64,000 nt of DNA from Pyrrhosoma nymphula (Eukaryota; Arthropoda; Insecta; Odonata; Coenagrionidae), in NCBI GenBank assembly GCA_963573305.1, contig OY754330.1, positions 4,278,001 to 4,342,000 of the forward strand, given 5' to 3'. Below, piece by piece: positions 1 to 13,265 of the stretch (its first letter is position 1; each line of letters opens with the position of its first letter). Under the pieces are notes generated by a model. It saw only the letters and a list, made by a program, of their open reading frames with translations. It ran no database searches and was not told the DNA's origin. Made by a program: the position numbers and the translations under genes.

Positions 1-2030
1 ATCAGGTATTAAAATTTGATAATTTCGGATTTTCGCGTGTTTTAACAAAATTTGACCGTTTACTCATTTCATAGAGATTTGGAAAACTATTCCTGAGAAC
101 TTAAATTTTTTTCGGCAAACAATATATACGCCCCTGCGATTCTATTTTTAAACGACCTAGTTGAAAATAGACATGGTAATGTTTTAAGGAAAAGTATTTT
201 TCTGTGAATCCAAGCAGAATACATCGAACTTCAATGATCTACCAATAATGTTTTCACTGCGACGAAGTTACTTGTGGTGTGCCCTGAAGGCAAGCTCTTA
301 TTCTTTGAATTTTCTAATTTGCCCGTTTTATTCATTGGTTTTAGGTATCAATGAATAAATCAGTAACTCTAAATTCCATATTTGGTACTTATTACTCGCA
401 CTTAAGTATCACAAACGTGCTTTTTTTTCCATGTACTCTATATAAGATTATGATTTCAAAGGGTGAGTGCTGCCACCTCGCGGCTACGGACAATAAGGGA
501 GACAGCCGACTACACAGCATCGGGGAAGTTCACAGGCATGGTCGTTGACAAATATCATGTGTCATTAGCAAGCCTAAATTGTTCAATGAATCCTTTGAGG
601 CGTGGTACGTATAATCCTGTACCCTTTGAGGAACAGAAACAATACTTGGAAGCTTTCGAAGTATGAATATACATAGGCAGTAAAGAATGCATGCTTAGCA
701 ATGAAGCTATATTTCACAGGTGTGACTTTCAACCAGCGTTGCGTACACTGGTTGTTGAGATTTTAAAGGGCCATGGCTGCAATAATATCTACGATGATAT
801 TAATTTTTTTGCATAATGTGATAAAGTAGCTTTATTTTCTTCTCCACGATATCATTCATTATATTGGTTATTTGTATGGCATGTTGAAACTATTACAAAG
901 AGAAAATTCGTTTTTTATGGAATACCTAAAGTGGCTAATCGCTAATTTTAGAGCTAAAGCCAAATTTAAATGTCATACTTCATCTGACATCCAGTGATTT
1001 GAGCCGAAGCATTAATCATTTAGATAAAGCGCACATTATTCAGTTTTAACGAAAATGGAGACGGATGAAGCATGTACACGCCTAGCAAAGAAAGTTGCCC
1101 CCCTGTACAACTACAGGCCGATTGATACAAGTCACGGAAAGTCAGCCCTCTTGCAGCTCTCTCGGACAGCCTGCGTCTGACTTCGTATCTCTCAAATGAT
1201 TAGCGTCCCCAGTGTAGCGTCGGAATGTGTATACTAATAAAAAAACACTTCTTTTCCATTTTTTTAATTATGAAATGCTTCTTTCTCGCACAGAGCAGCT
1301 TCCAGTCTTTCTCTCATTCCTCCTTCAGCAACCCGTTCTCCACTTTTTGTCAACAAAACCCTAACAGTCAAAACATCTTTGACAATCAACAAAAAAGTTT
1401 CTCAATAAAATAAATTTAAAAAATTAAACAAAAATTACACCAAGTTAAAACAAAATCAAAACAAAAAAGTAAGGTTCAAACGTTACACCAGTATGTTGAA
1501 GTAAATAAGTGCTGGAGTTAGGCAGCGGCTGAAAGAAATGCTCAACCTTTGAATGCATGCCGCAATACACGAGCCATTATAACGACAAACCGCCTTTCTT
1601 CCCTGTCTGTTAACATTTGAATAGTGCACAGCAAAGCGAAACTTTATATTAGCTTCACCAAGATCATTTCTACAGCGTAATAGTAGTTAAGTTCCTTATT
1701 ACACTCCTCCGCTATAAAAAATGCCACGAATATGAACAATTCTGACGTCGCAACATTTGCCATGCTCTGCCTCTACTTAAGCAGTACATTATAAAGGGTA
1801 GCGAGTGCACTAGGTGACCTATTGTTTGAATTATCGGATGGAGGGTGCGCTGACAAAAGAACAGCGATTCGCTGAAAAGTGTCGGACGCTCGGGATGTCG
1901 CGCACCAACGGCTGCGAAGCGGTTGAGCCAGCTCCTTCTCTCCCGTGGGCGCCACCTCTCTTCTTATTCCCACGCGCACATACCCTTTAGCCAACCCCCT
2001 TTTACCATCCACGGTCGCCGCCACAATAAT
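1..2030. other. AT-rich stretch, no gene seen
   Basis: No open frame here resembles a known protein and no repeat boundary could be fixed. The short frames at 351-666, 1225-1413 and 1773-2024 have no domain signature. An A-rich patch lies at about 1405-1475. Intron or intergenic DNA is the simplest reading. Confidence 0.5.
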
Positions 2031-2460
2031 CGGATAATCCCCTCAGTGGGGGTCCAACCATTCCCTCCCCCTTCTAGGGATCCGAGCACCCCTTTTTATT
2101 GCCGCCCACCCCCGCGCTTGACCCACCCCTCATCCGGCCAAGAGCCCGCGGTCGCTTCTTCCCGCGGTCATAAAAGGCCCGCGGCGGCAGCGGTAATAAA
2201 TTAATTCCCTCGCCTGCTCGCGTTTTATCTTCTCTTGCATTCCACCCCCACCCCCTCTACCCCCCCCCCCTCTACCCCCCCTGCCCCCACAAGGCACGCA
2301 GAAAGGAAGGTGGTCTCTTTTCTTTCTCGCGGCGGCGGCGCAGCCATAAACGGATGGAAAAAGTTGCCCGGAAGTGGCGAGGAGGAGGAGGAGGTGTAGC
2401 GGGGGGGGGGGGGGGGGGGGGGGAGAGAGAGAGAATGAGGAGGAGGCCTTTATAATGGGC
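2030..2460. other. GC-rich block with a 23-G run
   Basis: Composition changes sharply from AT-rich flanks to C- then G-rich sequence, with (C)n runs near 2250-2285, (GCG)n near 2330, GGA repeats near 2380, an uninterrupted G23 at 2401-2423, and then (GA)n. CpG is frequent. The 93- and 141-residue frames here are low-complexity and not believable proteins. It could be a CpG-island-like regulatory segment or simple-sequence drift; nothing shows a promoter directly. Confidence 0.55.
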
Positions 2461-4180
2461 GCCCTTTCTCCCACATTGGAGAAAATTATTGCGCTAAAAC
2501 GATATTTTTCAAAAAAATATTTCGTTCTTCGCAGAGCGTTGAAAGAATGATTCATGGGAGCGGAAAAAGAGAAAAATTAGACGGAAAGAAGATTGCGACG
2601 CGAGAATGTGTGCAAGTGTTGTTGAACACACACACACATCGTTAGCCTCTAAACTTCCTCATTTTTGCGAACTTTAAAAAGGGACGGGTAGACGCTGACG
2701 ATTTGTTGCTGTCCACAAAATTGGCGGCAACGACTATCATTTATCTTTCCGCGGTGATGCCGGGTATTCTCCTTAATGACGTCGCGATATATTTAGCCGA
2801 ATTATACTGAAAAAAACATCAGGGCAATAATTTGGGATTAATAAGCTCCAAGAATCGAGTTAATTGCTTACTCCTGAGCAAAGGACTACAAAAATATTCA
2901 GGAGTAGGTATTGTACCGCATGAACGTTGGTGGTGAGAATAAATGAGACTACATAGGAGGACGGAAATACTGTAGTTTATTAAGGTTTTAAGCGTGGGAT
3001 ACGCTGATGAGTGTTATTAGGATGTGTGTGTACACAGCCATAATGCGAATCCCTAGAAAAGGAATCACTGCAATAAAATTGGAGGGATTGCGCAATATTT
3101 TACATCATACTGAAATGCTTTTTACATATAAGTGAAAGTTAGGGATGCAAGAATGTGTATCTATGTCGACTTTATGCGTTTAGTGTGGTAAACATGTACC
3201 TACTGTTAGAATAAGCAGTAGGTATGAGATGTGAGGAATGAATTGGGCCTTTTAAGCTGCTAAAGGATGCTAGAGGATGGTTAAGTGCATGAAAATCACG
3301 AGAGAGGTTAATCGCAAGAGATTTTTAAAGCAACTATGAGTAAGTTAACAACTTCATTCACTTCAAAAGTCAAATTGCAATCACCTAACGGAAATATTAT
3401 GAAGATGAACTTTAGGTGAAATAAAAGTTAAAACTTCGACAAGGCTATCATCGATTTTGTAGCTCAACATATTTATCTCTACGTGAAGCGTAAGATATTT
3501 TGTTTGATATCGTAAAAACCTGTGCTTTATACAAAAGTGTAATATTTGCATCACTGAGAACAATAAATTTGCACAAGTTATTTTTTCAAGAAGCCAAAGA
3601 ACAGTGTAAAAGATTTCAGGTCTATTCTGTATAAGACGGAGCTCCTTCCGAAGATCGGGAAGAAAGGTGTAATACGGTGGTGGTGGTGTTGGCAATTAGG
3701 GTGAAAGGGAGGGGAGAAGCAGGGTACCTCCATTAGGGTACTCTAAACTTCAGGGATTAGCTTAATAAAACTAAATTGAAGTGATTTTGCGGCATCGACT
3801 ATTGAATTTTGCGAGTGATGAGCCACATTTAATATGTCTTATGGTACGTGGGTAGCTCGATCGAAATCCATTTGGAATTTATCCGTTGCATCCTTTAGGG
3901 TCCGTTCAAGGCGACATCTAGTGATAACGGCATAAATGAGGGAAGTAAGTGCAAGTGTGTGGAAATTAATAATGGTGCTGAGAAAGAATGAATTTGTGAA
4001 CACTTAGGGCTCATTTCATTGCAAATAGGACAACGTTTATTGCGTTTATATTCGGAAAACTATAGTACAGAAGTTTTTAGGCCACTGTTAGCGATGCCGA
4101 AGAGTAATCGCAATTGCTTTGTGGTCACGTCCAGCAATATACCACGTAACTTGAATCTAAGAAAGTAAGTTGCTCGTAGG
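2461..4180. other. No gene or classifiable repeat seen
   Basis: AT-rich sequence with a short (CA)n near 2630. The 104-residue minus frame at 3381-3695 has no recognisable motif. No paired inverted repeat or target duplication was found. Confidence 0.45.
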
Positions 4181-4184
4181 TTTT

Positions 4185-4440
4185 TATGTTTTTTTTTTGC
4201 TCTAGACGATTCTAGACGACGACTGAAAAAAACTAATATTCGATTTCCCCGAAAACAGCCGGAAAACCCTTTTACATCGGGTATTACAGCATGTAACAAA
4301 CGGACGTATACAAATACTCAAGCCCTTGGCGATGATAAAACAACCCGACCCGTGGGGAACACGAACCGGCGACCCTTGGGTGGGAAGCGAGGTTTTTACC
4401 CCGCCGCCACCGTGGCAGACTATCTGGCGGAATTTATATT
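4185..4440 (-). mobile_element. tRNA-derived SINE, degenerate
   Basis: On the minus strand the head (about 4330-4425) resembles a tRNA gene. There is a GTGGCGGCGGGG box-A-like stretch, then about 35 bases later a GGTTCGTGTTCC box B, close to the consensus GGTTCGANTCC. A unique body follows, ending in an A-rich tail (read as T-rich at 4181-4200). Internal pol III promoters of this type drive SINE RNA, which LINE enzymes then mobilise. It is not a functional tRNA, because the cloverleaf is poor. The 5' end is not exact and I saw no target duplication. Confidence 0.55.
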
Positions 4441-4659
4441 AAGTAAGTAAAATGTATTCTTAATCCGTTAGACTCGAATGTAAATATTCAGTCAATATTT
4501 AGCTAGTGTTTTAGAATCTACCGTATATTACCATCTCCTTATTTCTTCTGACAGCCAGATATTTTATTTACCACAATGCTTAGGTTTTATTATACTTTTC
4601 CTAAAAAATTTAGATAGAAAGTACGTTCTTCTTCTATCGAATAACCCATTTGAAGGTGC

Positions 4660-5235
4660 AATTAATCACTTCTGGATATGCCTTTGTTGATTCAATTTTC
4701 TTTCTGTCCATATTTCCTTCATCCTTTGAGAGTGCCTTTCCTTTTGTTCTTGCGTCCATTTTCTTCCATCCCTCGATTTTTTTCTTTTCGGAAATTTTGC
4801 TGTGTGAATTACTTCTCTAAAAAGAGTTCGGTCATCTATTGTGTCAATCTTTATTCCCAAGTTTTCCATGTCTTTTTGAGTTTCAATGAACCAAGTAGGT
4901 TTGGATTTGTAGCTGTTTAGTAGGTCGAAGATCTTCTTGGTTAGTCTGGAGTTACTCATTCAAAATATGTGACCATAAAACTGCATTCGTTTTTTTCTCA
5001 TTACATCGACTAATTTTTCAACTTTAGATATAGCTCTCTGTTTGGTCTTAGTTTGTATTCTGCATTACTGTTACTTTTAGGTCCCAATATTTTCCTCAAA
5101 ATTCTTCTTTCAACCTTTTCTAATTTTTCGAGACCCCCCCATTCTTGTTAGTTTAAGTGTTTCTACTGCATAAAGCGTTTCAGGTCTAACCACTGTTTGG
5201 TAGTGTCTTATTTTAGTGTTCCAAGATAAGGTTTG
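4660..5235 (-). pseudogene. RTE-like LINE reverse transcriptase, C-terminal relic
   Basis: The minus strand encodes the end of an APE-type LINE ORF2. At about 5230-5060 is TVVRPETLYAVETLKL followed by KLEKVERRILRKILGP, the hallmark thumb region of these enzymes. At 4990-4960 is MQFYGHIF, and at 4959-4666 a basic tail beginning MSNSRLTKKIFDLLNSYKSK. The parts lie in different frames: a run of seven C (5134-5140) causes one shift, and a TGA follows GHIF. ORF2 supplied endonuclease and reverse transcriptase for target-primed insertion. This copy is 5'-truncated and dead. The clade assignment is by motif memory only. Confidence 0.8.
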
Positions 5236-5930
5236 TTATTATATATGTTTATTGTCATACAAAATACCATAGAAAGTACCTTCTATGAGTAACAATCTCT
5301 TTTGATACACTGAAACAGCTGATTCAAGCATTTTGGCTTAATACCCACGCTTATATTTCTCACCATAATAAATTATTTGTTACTTTAGAATGTCTTATTA
5401 TATTTATGCAAGTGTTATGGAAAACATTCTGTAAATTTCGGAATGTTCACGTCGTCTAACCGACTCTCGCTCTCTCCATATAGGCTATAGTGTGTGGATG
5501 GGCAGCGGCCCCAAATATTCCTTCGGCCCGTTTGAAGTGTCCGTTGCGATGACGAGGTCCCGACACCAAAACAATACGGCGATCAATAAATTGAGATTTA
5601 TTTAACGACGACCCGCTCCAAAAATTTCAGCGTAGCATTAATAATAATTGCTGATGAATGGCGAAAAACGTTGGGGAAGCGCTTTGCCCAATTTCTGCTC
5701 CTGCATTTTTGAAACGAGACGTTCGCGCGTCATGGAAGAGTACAAATAAAGAAGGAAGGGAGAAAGAGATAAAAAAAACACATGCACATGCGACCTGCGG
5801 GTTGGGCAGGCGCTCATGGTGCTGCCATCTCTCCGCCAACTCTCTCGTTTACTGAGACAGAAGAGCAGCTCCCGAGCGCATCGTTTGTCTTCCGTTCACG
5901 GCTATTCTCATCCTGGCGGAGGAGAAAGGA
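5236..5930. other. No gene seen
   Basis: Mixed-composition sequence. Overlapping opposite-strand frames at 5627-5855 have no domain signature and are taken as chance. Confidence 0.4.
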
Positions 5931-6110
5931 ACTAAATTGAGAGGGTTTTTGGGACGGGAGATGTGAGGAAGGGGTGGGTGGGGGGGGTGGAGGGGGTGGA
6001 GGGGGTGGAGGAGGGCGGGGGGAGGAGGGTGGAGAAGATAACGAGGTTTTGGCGTGGGATATAGGTGGTGCCGTAGAGAGTGTATGTGTGTGTGTGTGGA
6101 GATGGAGAGT
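5930..6110. repeat. G-rich block with a GGTGGAGGG minisatellite
   Basis: The plus strand carries repeated GGGGGTGGA units at about 5975-6020, then more G-rich sequence and a (TG)n run at 6083-6098. The complementary CCACCCCCT repeat recurs at 52605-52640, where it is also followed by a TA-rich patch. Both strands give low-complexity frames. G-quadruplex potential is obvious from the G-runs; function is unknown. Confidence 0.6.
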
Positions 6111-8320
6111 GAGAGATTAAGGGGTGCACGCCGTATTTACATATTATAATGAGGAGAGGTGGGAAGGAAGGCCCTTTGCGAGATATAAAATTAAAAAAGG
6201 GTTTCCGTGGGACGCGTGGGAGAGAGGGTTTATCCCTGGAGCGCGCAGGACACGGGAAAATGTATTTCCGCCCGAAATATAAAGATCCCATTACCCCCGT
6301 TGCGCCACGGTGGATATATGGAGGATATAAGTAAATATATATGTTTTGAGCTCAACCCCAGAATGCAATGCGGATTTAAAATGTTGGCCGGAACGAAAAA
6401 GGAAGAGTGATAGAAATGCATTCGTGTGTTTTCGCGGTGCACTGCCGGTTGTTGATAAAATTTCGTCCGTAATTACTACTGTTCCTTTGGGATTACTTAC
6501 TGGGTGATTTCTTCTTTCTGACCGCACCGAGGGGCAGTCTCCGGCCGGCGCGGCGGTAAACTATATAAAAGTACGAGCTGCAAGTAATGTGATGTCGGCG
6601 TGGGTAAAGGGATGTGGTGAAAATGAGGTAATGTGCAAATATTAATAATACTATGCATAGCATTCACTACCGGATTAATGTCAGAGAAAATACTCAACCA
6701 AGTTTCTTACTACGACTCTCCGCTGAAATAAAGCACCCTGTATTCCACCATGATTATACGAAAAGCCATTTCACTTACCCTGAGTGGACACTACTAAAAA
6801 TAATTGAAAAGTAGTAGTTATGAAAATGAATGAAATATGTTTTTAATTTTATGCCAATTTTTTATTCTGCTCAAATTAGACCAAGGTATGCTCATTGATT
6901 CCTTTAAGGCTATATCAACTTTCCATAATTCTTCTATTCTATATATTTTTAAAAGGAATCTAGTATTTACTTAAATATTTAATTCAAATGAAGCAAATAT
7001 AATAATGGAAAGTTTGATGGCTCAACTTAAACTGCTAACGCTTACTTTACTTCTCGCTCAATTAAAGGCGATCAAACCTTTTAGTAGCCATCTTAGCCTA
7101 AGACGCTGAATTCATATTTTCCGATGGTTGACACATCTTAAAGTTTTTATTATTGTTACCACCAAAACGTCCCAACCATATTCCAAGATTCGCCAAATAC
7201 CTCCTGTGTCTCATATGTAGTCTAACTGGACGAGAAGAAAGTTGTGACGAGGGTACCATGAGATCAAGTAACTAGAATCTATAATGTTACGGCTCAAATT
7301 GATGTAAACGTTCAACTTATCCAATGCTAGCAACCGGGACATAAGATATTACAATATTAAAAAATATGATAAATTAGTTTTAAATTTTACCGCTCAGCTT
7401 TTCCAGTTCACTTCATATGATTGAGTGAAGGAGGACACCTTTACGGGATAAGTAAATAAAAGGCATCTGCAACACACGATCAATTAGCATTTAATTTTAC
7501 CTTCAATGCACCAATAAAATTGTACAATAGATAGCAAATACAAAATCATTAATAGAAGCACTTTGCGCGGAAATAGTCATTTGATTTCAAAAGAAATATA
7601 ATCTTAAATTCAAGCTATTTAACAATGGAGTTTTCCGACCATTTATTATCATTTCCGGTGACGTGCAGGCTTATATCGTCTCACTGACTGCGAATCAAAA
7701 CTGTCAACTGCAATCTTAAGGATGCCAGCTTGATTAATCGGTAGAGTGGGAGGTAGTGGAACGGAAATGGAAAGGGAACGCATATAGCTTCCGGAAGTTT
7801 GAGAAATATCTATCCTCTCACAGTTTTTACGGCTCTGATAACTTCAAATCTCTTACCCTTAAGGACCCTACACAGGATCAAAAATGTTTTTACCCGAGTG
7901 TCACAAACACCTTTCGACTTAGGAACCTCAGATGAATACTCTCTGACATTTGACTCCACCTCACCCCATTATGCTCTCTCTCTCCAGCTATTTAATAGAT
8001 ATGATTTCTTTCGTAAGCAGTGCACACCCTCACTTTATGCATTTACTAAGATAGTTCGAAACTCCTCTAAAGACACCACGATCTAAAGTTGTTCAGGCCC
8101 GATTAGTGACCATATTAAGATCGAATTTGCGGCTAGTTTTCCATAGATTATAGCCTCTTCCGCAATGTGTGTTGCATGTGCAGAGAATACCGACAAGATC
8201 AATTGCTGAAAACCATTCCATTGGGCCATTAAATTAGAACAATGGAAGTTCAGGAATCAGTTATCGTAATATTCCGTGTCAAACTCACACCGCCAAACGT
8301 TTCTAGTCTGAAAACGTCAC
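6111..8320. other. AT-rich stretch, no gene seen
   Basis: Short frames near 6149-6527 overlap on both strands. The 95-residue frame at 7799-8086 uses an alternative start and matches nothing I recognise. No inverted repeats or tandem repeats were found. Confidence 0.4.
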
Positions 8321-8970
8321 GTGCACTTGAAAAGCGTTGTTTGTCTCGGCGTCGCGATGACGTCAACGGGTCAACAAATTGGCAACACACATGATCGTTT
8401 GGATTCGGAACGGGATTCAAGTGAGTCCGGCGACCGATGTCCTTCCTTGACGCAACACCCAGAGGGTCCTGTAACGACGATTGTTGTTGGGTGTTCCTTT
8501 CGGACACTCGGACGCGACTGGACCCGAAGGCCGTCTTTTCCCACGGAATGAGCGATTGTGTGGCAAAGCGTCGAAGAGCGAGACCTCGGAAAGAGAAAGA
8601 AAGATCGGAGAAAGAGAGGAGACATTTCATGCACTCTGAAGGGGAAGCAGCGCTCGTCGCCGGTGGCGAGAGACGTGAGAACCAGCGGCGGCGGCGGTGG
8701 GGCTCGCAACTCCTCTCCGTTCGACGAACGCGAGAAGAAATGGAAGTGAACACGCAAGGGTCCGCTCATTTGTCACGCCGGAGACGCCGCCTCGAGGCGA
8801 GGGCGTGAATCAGAGGGTGGGGGGGGGGGGGGGGGGGGTAGGAACAGACGAATCCTTCCATGGGAAAGATGCCGTCCAGCAGCCGGTCAGTCCTCGCAAC
8901 TGCCTTCGTCCCACAACACACCCCTGCCCACCCCGTCCAATCCCACCCCCCTCACCCCACGTCCCACTTC
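8320..8970. other. GC/CpG-rich block with a 20-G run
   Basis: CpG-dense sequence with GGC repeats (8690-8700), an uninterrupted G20 at 8819-8838 and a C-rich end (8925-8965). Long frames exist on both strands (8250-8808), overlapping each other and full of R, S and E, as expected from composition. This could be a CpG-island-like regulatory block; no TATA, initiator or splice signal was identified. Confidence 0.5.
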
Positions 8971-9940
8971 AATCAATCCACCACCAATAAGTGAACTTTT
9001 CAACCCGAAGTGCGATAGGTTAATGTTCGCATTTATAACCACGTATCATCACGGAGGTCCGGCAATGGCAAGTGACGAGATGGGGAGGTTCATTAACCAT
9101 TGAGAAGTAAAGGAAGAGAAAAATTAGTTGGGGAAGGAATGGGATGAGAATCGAGATGAGGGTTTGGTATGTCAGGATATCCATCCTTAGTCGTTGTGGT
9201 CGTGAATTGGGAAGAGGAATAAATTTATGTTCCTTCGACTGACCGTACCCCTCATTCTGTAGCTTTCGTGATACCTCAAGGTATAATGAGAAGCCAGGTA
9301 AATATCCTTCTTGTCCCAAGTAAAATGAAATGCGTAATGTTATGGACGAGTAAGGAACTCTCAACCACGATTCATATTCTCCTACCTAGATTGGAAACCT
9401 TACACACATTGGTGGGTCTACGATGAGCGTTTCCACGAAATAGAGCTTACCTTAGGGAAATTATGTAGTTCAATAAAGTCAAATACACATGTGAATCACC
9501 GTAGACTTCAGACTTAAAGTGGAGAAAACACACACGAGGCAATTGTGGCGTAGCATCGATGGGAATGCAATCAGTAGTCTAAGTCGGAAAAGGGCAATTA
9601 CAGGACGGCCCCTAACTGCAGGAAGTCCTTCGGATGAAAAAGTGTGCAAGAGAGAAATTTCGCATTGGTTAGATCACACATCTAGTATGCAACTGTGCAT
9701 ATATGGGACTGTTGCTGAAGTAGTGTACTGCTCTTCATCTATATAGTTCTGCCCCAGCTCGAACTGTAACAATATGAAGGAGGCCGTGTCTGCCCATTTG
9801 TGTCAAGACTGTCTTTTATGCGAATGGACTATTTTGACGATGCAATGCCACAATTCAAACTTAATTTCAATTCTCATTGTTTTCACTGAGCACTAATGGG
9901 CAAAGGGAACACAAAGAGGAATTTTTTGAGGTGGAATTCC
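8971..9940. other. No gene seen
   Basis: Frames at 9020-9364 (minus) and 9519-9746 (plus) lack recognisable motifs. No repeat structure was found. Confidence 0.4.
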
Positions 9941-9944
9941 TCAG

Positions 9945-10092
9945 GAATATTTTGAGTACATATTTTAAAATAATTAAAATACCACAACTATGTATTTGAA
10001 ATGTGAAATACGTTTTCAAATTGCATTTCAAACACAAAATACTTTTAAGTATTGCACATACATGTTTTTAAAATGCTGCCCAAGCCTGATTA
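9945..10092. mobile_element. AT-rich MITE-like remnant ending CCCAAGCCTG
   Basis: Self-complementary runs built on ATTTGAAAT, AAATAC and TTTTAAAA end in TGCCCAAGCCTG. On the minus strand it starts CAGGCTTGGGCA and is followed by AAATAC-rich sequence, a form I recall from widespread AT-rich foldback repeats in arthropods. The opposite terminus was not identified, so element status is tentative. Confidence 0.35.
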
Positions 10093-11870
10093 TCATATTC
10101 GTTACAATTGAGATTGAATTTTATGTACCACTCTCCAATTTTGGTTCTTATTGTTCATTACAGTGACTCAAAAGGAATATATTCTTGGTAAAGTTCTTTT
10201 GAAAAAAATTAATGTGCTCTGACATTTTAAATCTGTTTTAGGTACTATGTGTGCTTGCACAAATAGTTAAACTAGTTCATATGATGTGTTTTCTCGATCT
10301 CTTTTATTTCATGATGCAAATAACAGGAGTTTAAACCATAAAATCCATGAAATAAAACATAAACATTTAAAAACCGTAAACAATTTTTAAAACAATACTG
10401 TTTTCAAAAAAGGATTGAAGACAAATCATTTTCATTATGTAACATTTCATTTATGCCCGGAGGATGGATACATATAATATATCCGAAATGTTTGCAGAAA
10501 TTTTACATTTTTTTATTTGACCTAAACTCTTGATATTTACATATTTGTTAAATTAGTGCAACTAATCTATATCTATTTATCTGAAAGTACATTTTTGTGC
10601 ACTTGGGTATTTGTACGGGGGTGCAGGGGTGCATACACAATGGTTTTCGATCAGATGTTTGTGCATCAATGGTTCAATCATAGCCTGCAATTGCATGAGA
10701 TTTTGGGAGGGTTTCATAATTGCCATTGAGAAGTGAACTATTTGAGCTGATATATTTTGAAATTATTCCGTAAGTTAGTAACTGGTTGTTCGTTGTCTGC
10801 ATTTCGCATTGAAATTGAAAATCGTGCAAAAAATAAATTATCTGCAATTTCTCCCTATATTTGTTTGACTACCGGTGGTAAGGTTGTGAGAATTTGTTTC
10901 TTATTTATGTAGTGAAAAGCCCTTGTTTTGTAAAATATAATTTAATTGGGAGAGATGAAAAATTGACATTGATATATATTTGCTTATATGATTTATATAC
11001 CATTTAGCAATTCATATTCTGAGATATTTTACGAGTACTTGTGTTTTTAAAACCAATATAATCAAAGTTTTTCTGAATATTATTAGAATATCGCGATAAT
11101 AAAAACTAAGATATTGCAGTTTTCCACAGATAAAGTTTTAATCTTAATTTTAATTTAATAAGGTTTCGATGCACTCTCCCTTTTTGTGAGAATATCGTGA
11201 TAATAAAATACCTTAAAAAATATCCTTCGAACTATCTTTGATCAATTACGTGAGTGGAGGCCGTATATAAAACAAAGATTCCGTTTCAGCATGTGCGAAA
11301 TCCATAATGGTGCGGTATCGTCTATCTTTGAAAATCATAAGCTAATTTAGCGTGAGAGCATGTTCAAAATGTGATTATTTTTGAAAACCTTCAACCGGAA
11401 TCGTCGATTTATGAATGATTGCTACAAATACACACTTTGACTGAGAACTATTCTTTAGCAACTATTAGCAAAGAATATATCATGGTGATCGATGTATGGG
11501 GGCTCTATATGCTATAGATTACACCAAATAGTAAACTTTTAGAAGAACAACAAAAATATCATGAAATTAATGCAGCTTAGAGGTTTGATTTTTCGACCGT
11601 CGAGTTTATAACCTAATTTTCGAATTATGCAATACTTACAATAGCTTTCTTAAGTATAGGAGCCAAGCACATTGATATTGAAAGCAACAAATAAACCTCT
11701 TTCTAACTGAAATCCAAATACATTTTTATTTTACTCCGGTGTTCGAAAACTGACTGAATCCCTACGGTGGCACCGATAGCTTCTGCTTCTCGGTAGGATC
11801 GACTCGAATTAGAACTCGCCAGCGCACCGATCGGGTGTGTATACAATCACAAAGTTGCTCTCCAAGTAAT
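10093..11870. other. Strongly AT-rich stretch, no gene seen
   Basis: No frames of interest. A 20-bp phrase (AGAATATCGYGATAATAAAA) occurs at about 11086 and again at 11189, a small direct repeat. Otherwise nothing was identified. Confidence 0.45.
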
Positions 11871-11875
11871 GGAGA

Positions 11876-12228
11876 ATGGGTTTAGTGGTTGTGACATCAG
11901 CATTCTCAAAGAGAAAGGAATTGATGAGGGTCGGTCTGAGAATATATGTAAAGGAAAGGCTGGTGAAAACTCTAATATGGAGCGTGGCGCTGTATGGGTC
12001 GGAAACCAGGTCTTTGCGAAGGGAGGATGTGCGTAGACTTGAGGCGTTTGAGGTGTGGGTTTGGAGAAGGATGGAGAAGGTGATCTGGTTGGCGAGAAAG
12101 ACAAACGAAGAGGTATTGGATATGGTTGGAGAGGAGAGGAAGCTTGTGGCGGAGGTTCGAAGAAGGCAGAAGAGATGGATGGAGGAGGTTTTGAGAGGAG
12201 AGGGTATTATCCAAAATTATCCATAATT
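11876..12228 (+). pseudogene. LINE reverse transcriptase C-terminal fragment
   Basis: One uninterrupted plus frame of 116 codons reads KTLIWSVALYGSETRSL, then RRLEAFEVWVWRRMEKVIW, NEEVLDMVGEER and RRRQKRWMEEVLRGEG. This is the order of conserved blocks in the thumb/connection region of APE-type LINE ORF2 proteins (usually VALYGSETW, then FEMWCWRRM, EVL and GHILRG). The H of GHIL is replaced by EEV. It lacks the endonuclease and palm, and stops before the GRP-rich C-terminus, so it is a truncated insertion. The open frame suggests a fairly recent insertion or purely neutral survival. Confidence 0.85.
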
Positions 12229-12740
12229 TTACTAAGCACGACTGTGTTCATCGACCAGAGGCGTGTCTAATTAAGAGACGTGTCGCTGATATAAAATAAA
12301 ACATTAAGGGTAGCACCGTCCAAGATGGGCGTCTTTCGTAAGTGAATTTGCATTATACCACATGGCGTTATTCAAAATGCCTTAAATATATCATTCATGA
12401 TAATACAAGTTATTATGCAAGTTAGAAAGAAAGTTACTGTGACGGTGATTCACAGAGTACTCATAACTAATTTAAATAAATTAGTGTATTAGTTAACACA
12501 AATTATTTGATTATGATAATTGGGTAATTATATACTGTACTGGAATCTAATTACATCAGTTTACGGAAATACCGGACTAATAAGGTCAGGATTACATAAA
12601 TTTGTAACTAATTTACGAAAGTAAACAGTCTAAAATACCGGTATATCGATAATGATACGTAGATACTACCGGATCGGTACATGTAGTGCTTTAAAATACT
12701 CGTCGATTAAACAAATACAAGCACTTTCTTATTAAATGGC
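12229..12740. other. No gene seen
   Basis: AT-rich sequence without recognisable frames or paired repeats. Confidence 0.4.
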
Positions 12741-12741
12741 C

Positions 12742-12855
12742 AAGCACACTCTGGAGAACTTGATTCAAGGCATGAGATCAGATCAAGGCGCCAATTGGAA
12801 TTCGAACGTATGACATTTTGTTGGTCTAGCAGGCACACTACGGTCCAGAGCAATA
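12742..12855 (-). mobile_element. tRNA-derived SINE fragment
   Basis: The minus strand reads GTAGTGTGCCTGCTAGACC and about 25 bases later ACGTTCGAATTCCAATTGG, resembling the anticodon-arm to T-arm half of a tRNA-like SINE head, with a box B of GTTCGAATTCC. Box A is weak. It is a different family from the SINE at 17.7 kb. No tail or target duplication was found. Confidence 0.4.
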
Positions 12856-13189
12856 TATACATAACGTCAATTACTCTGAGACATGGCCATTTTACTAGAT
12901 ATACCTCCGGAAATGCAGTTATATCTTCAAACGTCCTGGTTTATTCGATAACTACGTTATCGCAAGGGCGTCTACAAAGTTTATAACAATTATGAATAAT
13001 TAAGGAGCCTGCAACATACACCTCCTTACGCAGCTCTTGAACACGTACCTGTGGTTTCAGAATTCTTGGCATCAAGAAAGAACTTTTGTTATCATTAGCA
13101 AGGCGAAATATTTGGTGAAAATATTGTAACCCTAATTAAAACAAAGAGTCACTACGTAGATAAAAGTTAAATGACAATATACAACAATG

Positions 13190-13265
13190 TCTAATGTTCA
13201 ACAAATGTTTATTCGGCACAAACGGTTTCGACACAAATGCGTCATCGTCAGACACACTTTTCTTT
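13190..13265 (-). mobile_element. Hammerhead-like Penelope-type core
   Basis: The minus strand contains CTGACGA (13245-13251), one T, then a short stem GACGC/GTGTC, then GAAACCG (GAAA at 13226-13229), followed by a GCCGAATAAA stretch. CUGANGA and GAAA are the two conserved catalytic strands of the hammerhead ribozyme. The extra T after CTGANGA is seen in all related copies in this window. This copy appears as a single arm, not a hairpin. Confidence 0.5.

Noticed and set aside
8250..8808. Frames of 123-167 residues in a CpG-rich block
   Set aside because: Opposite-strand overlaps and no motif; likely compositional.
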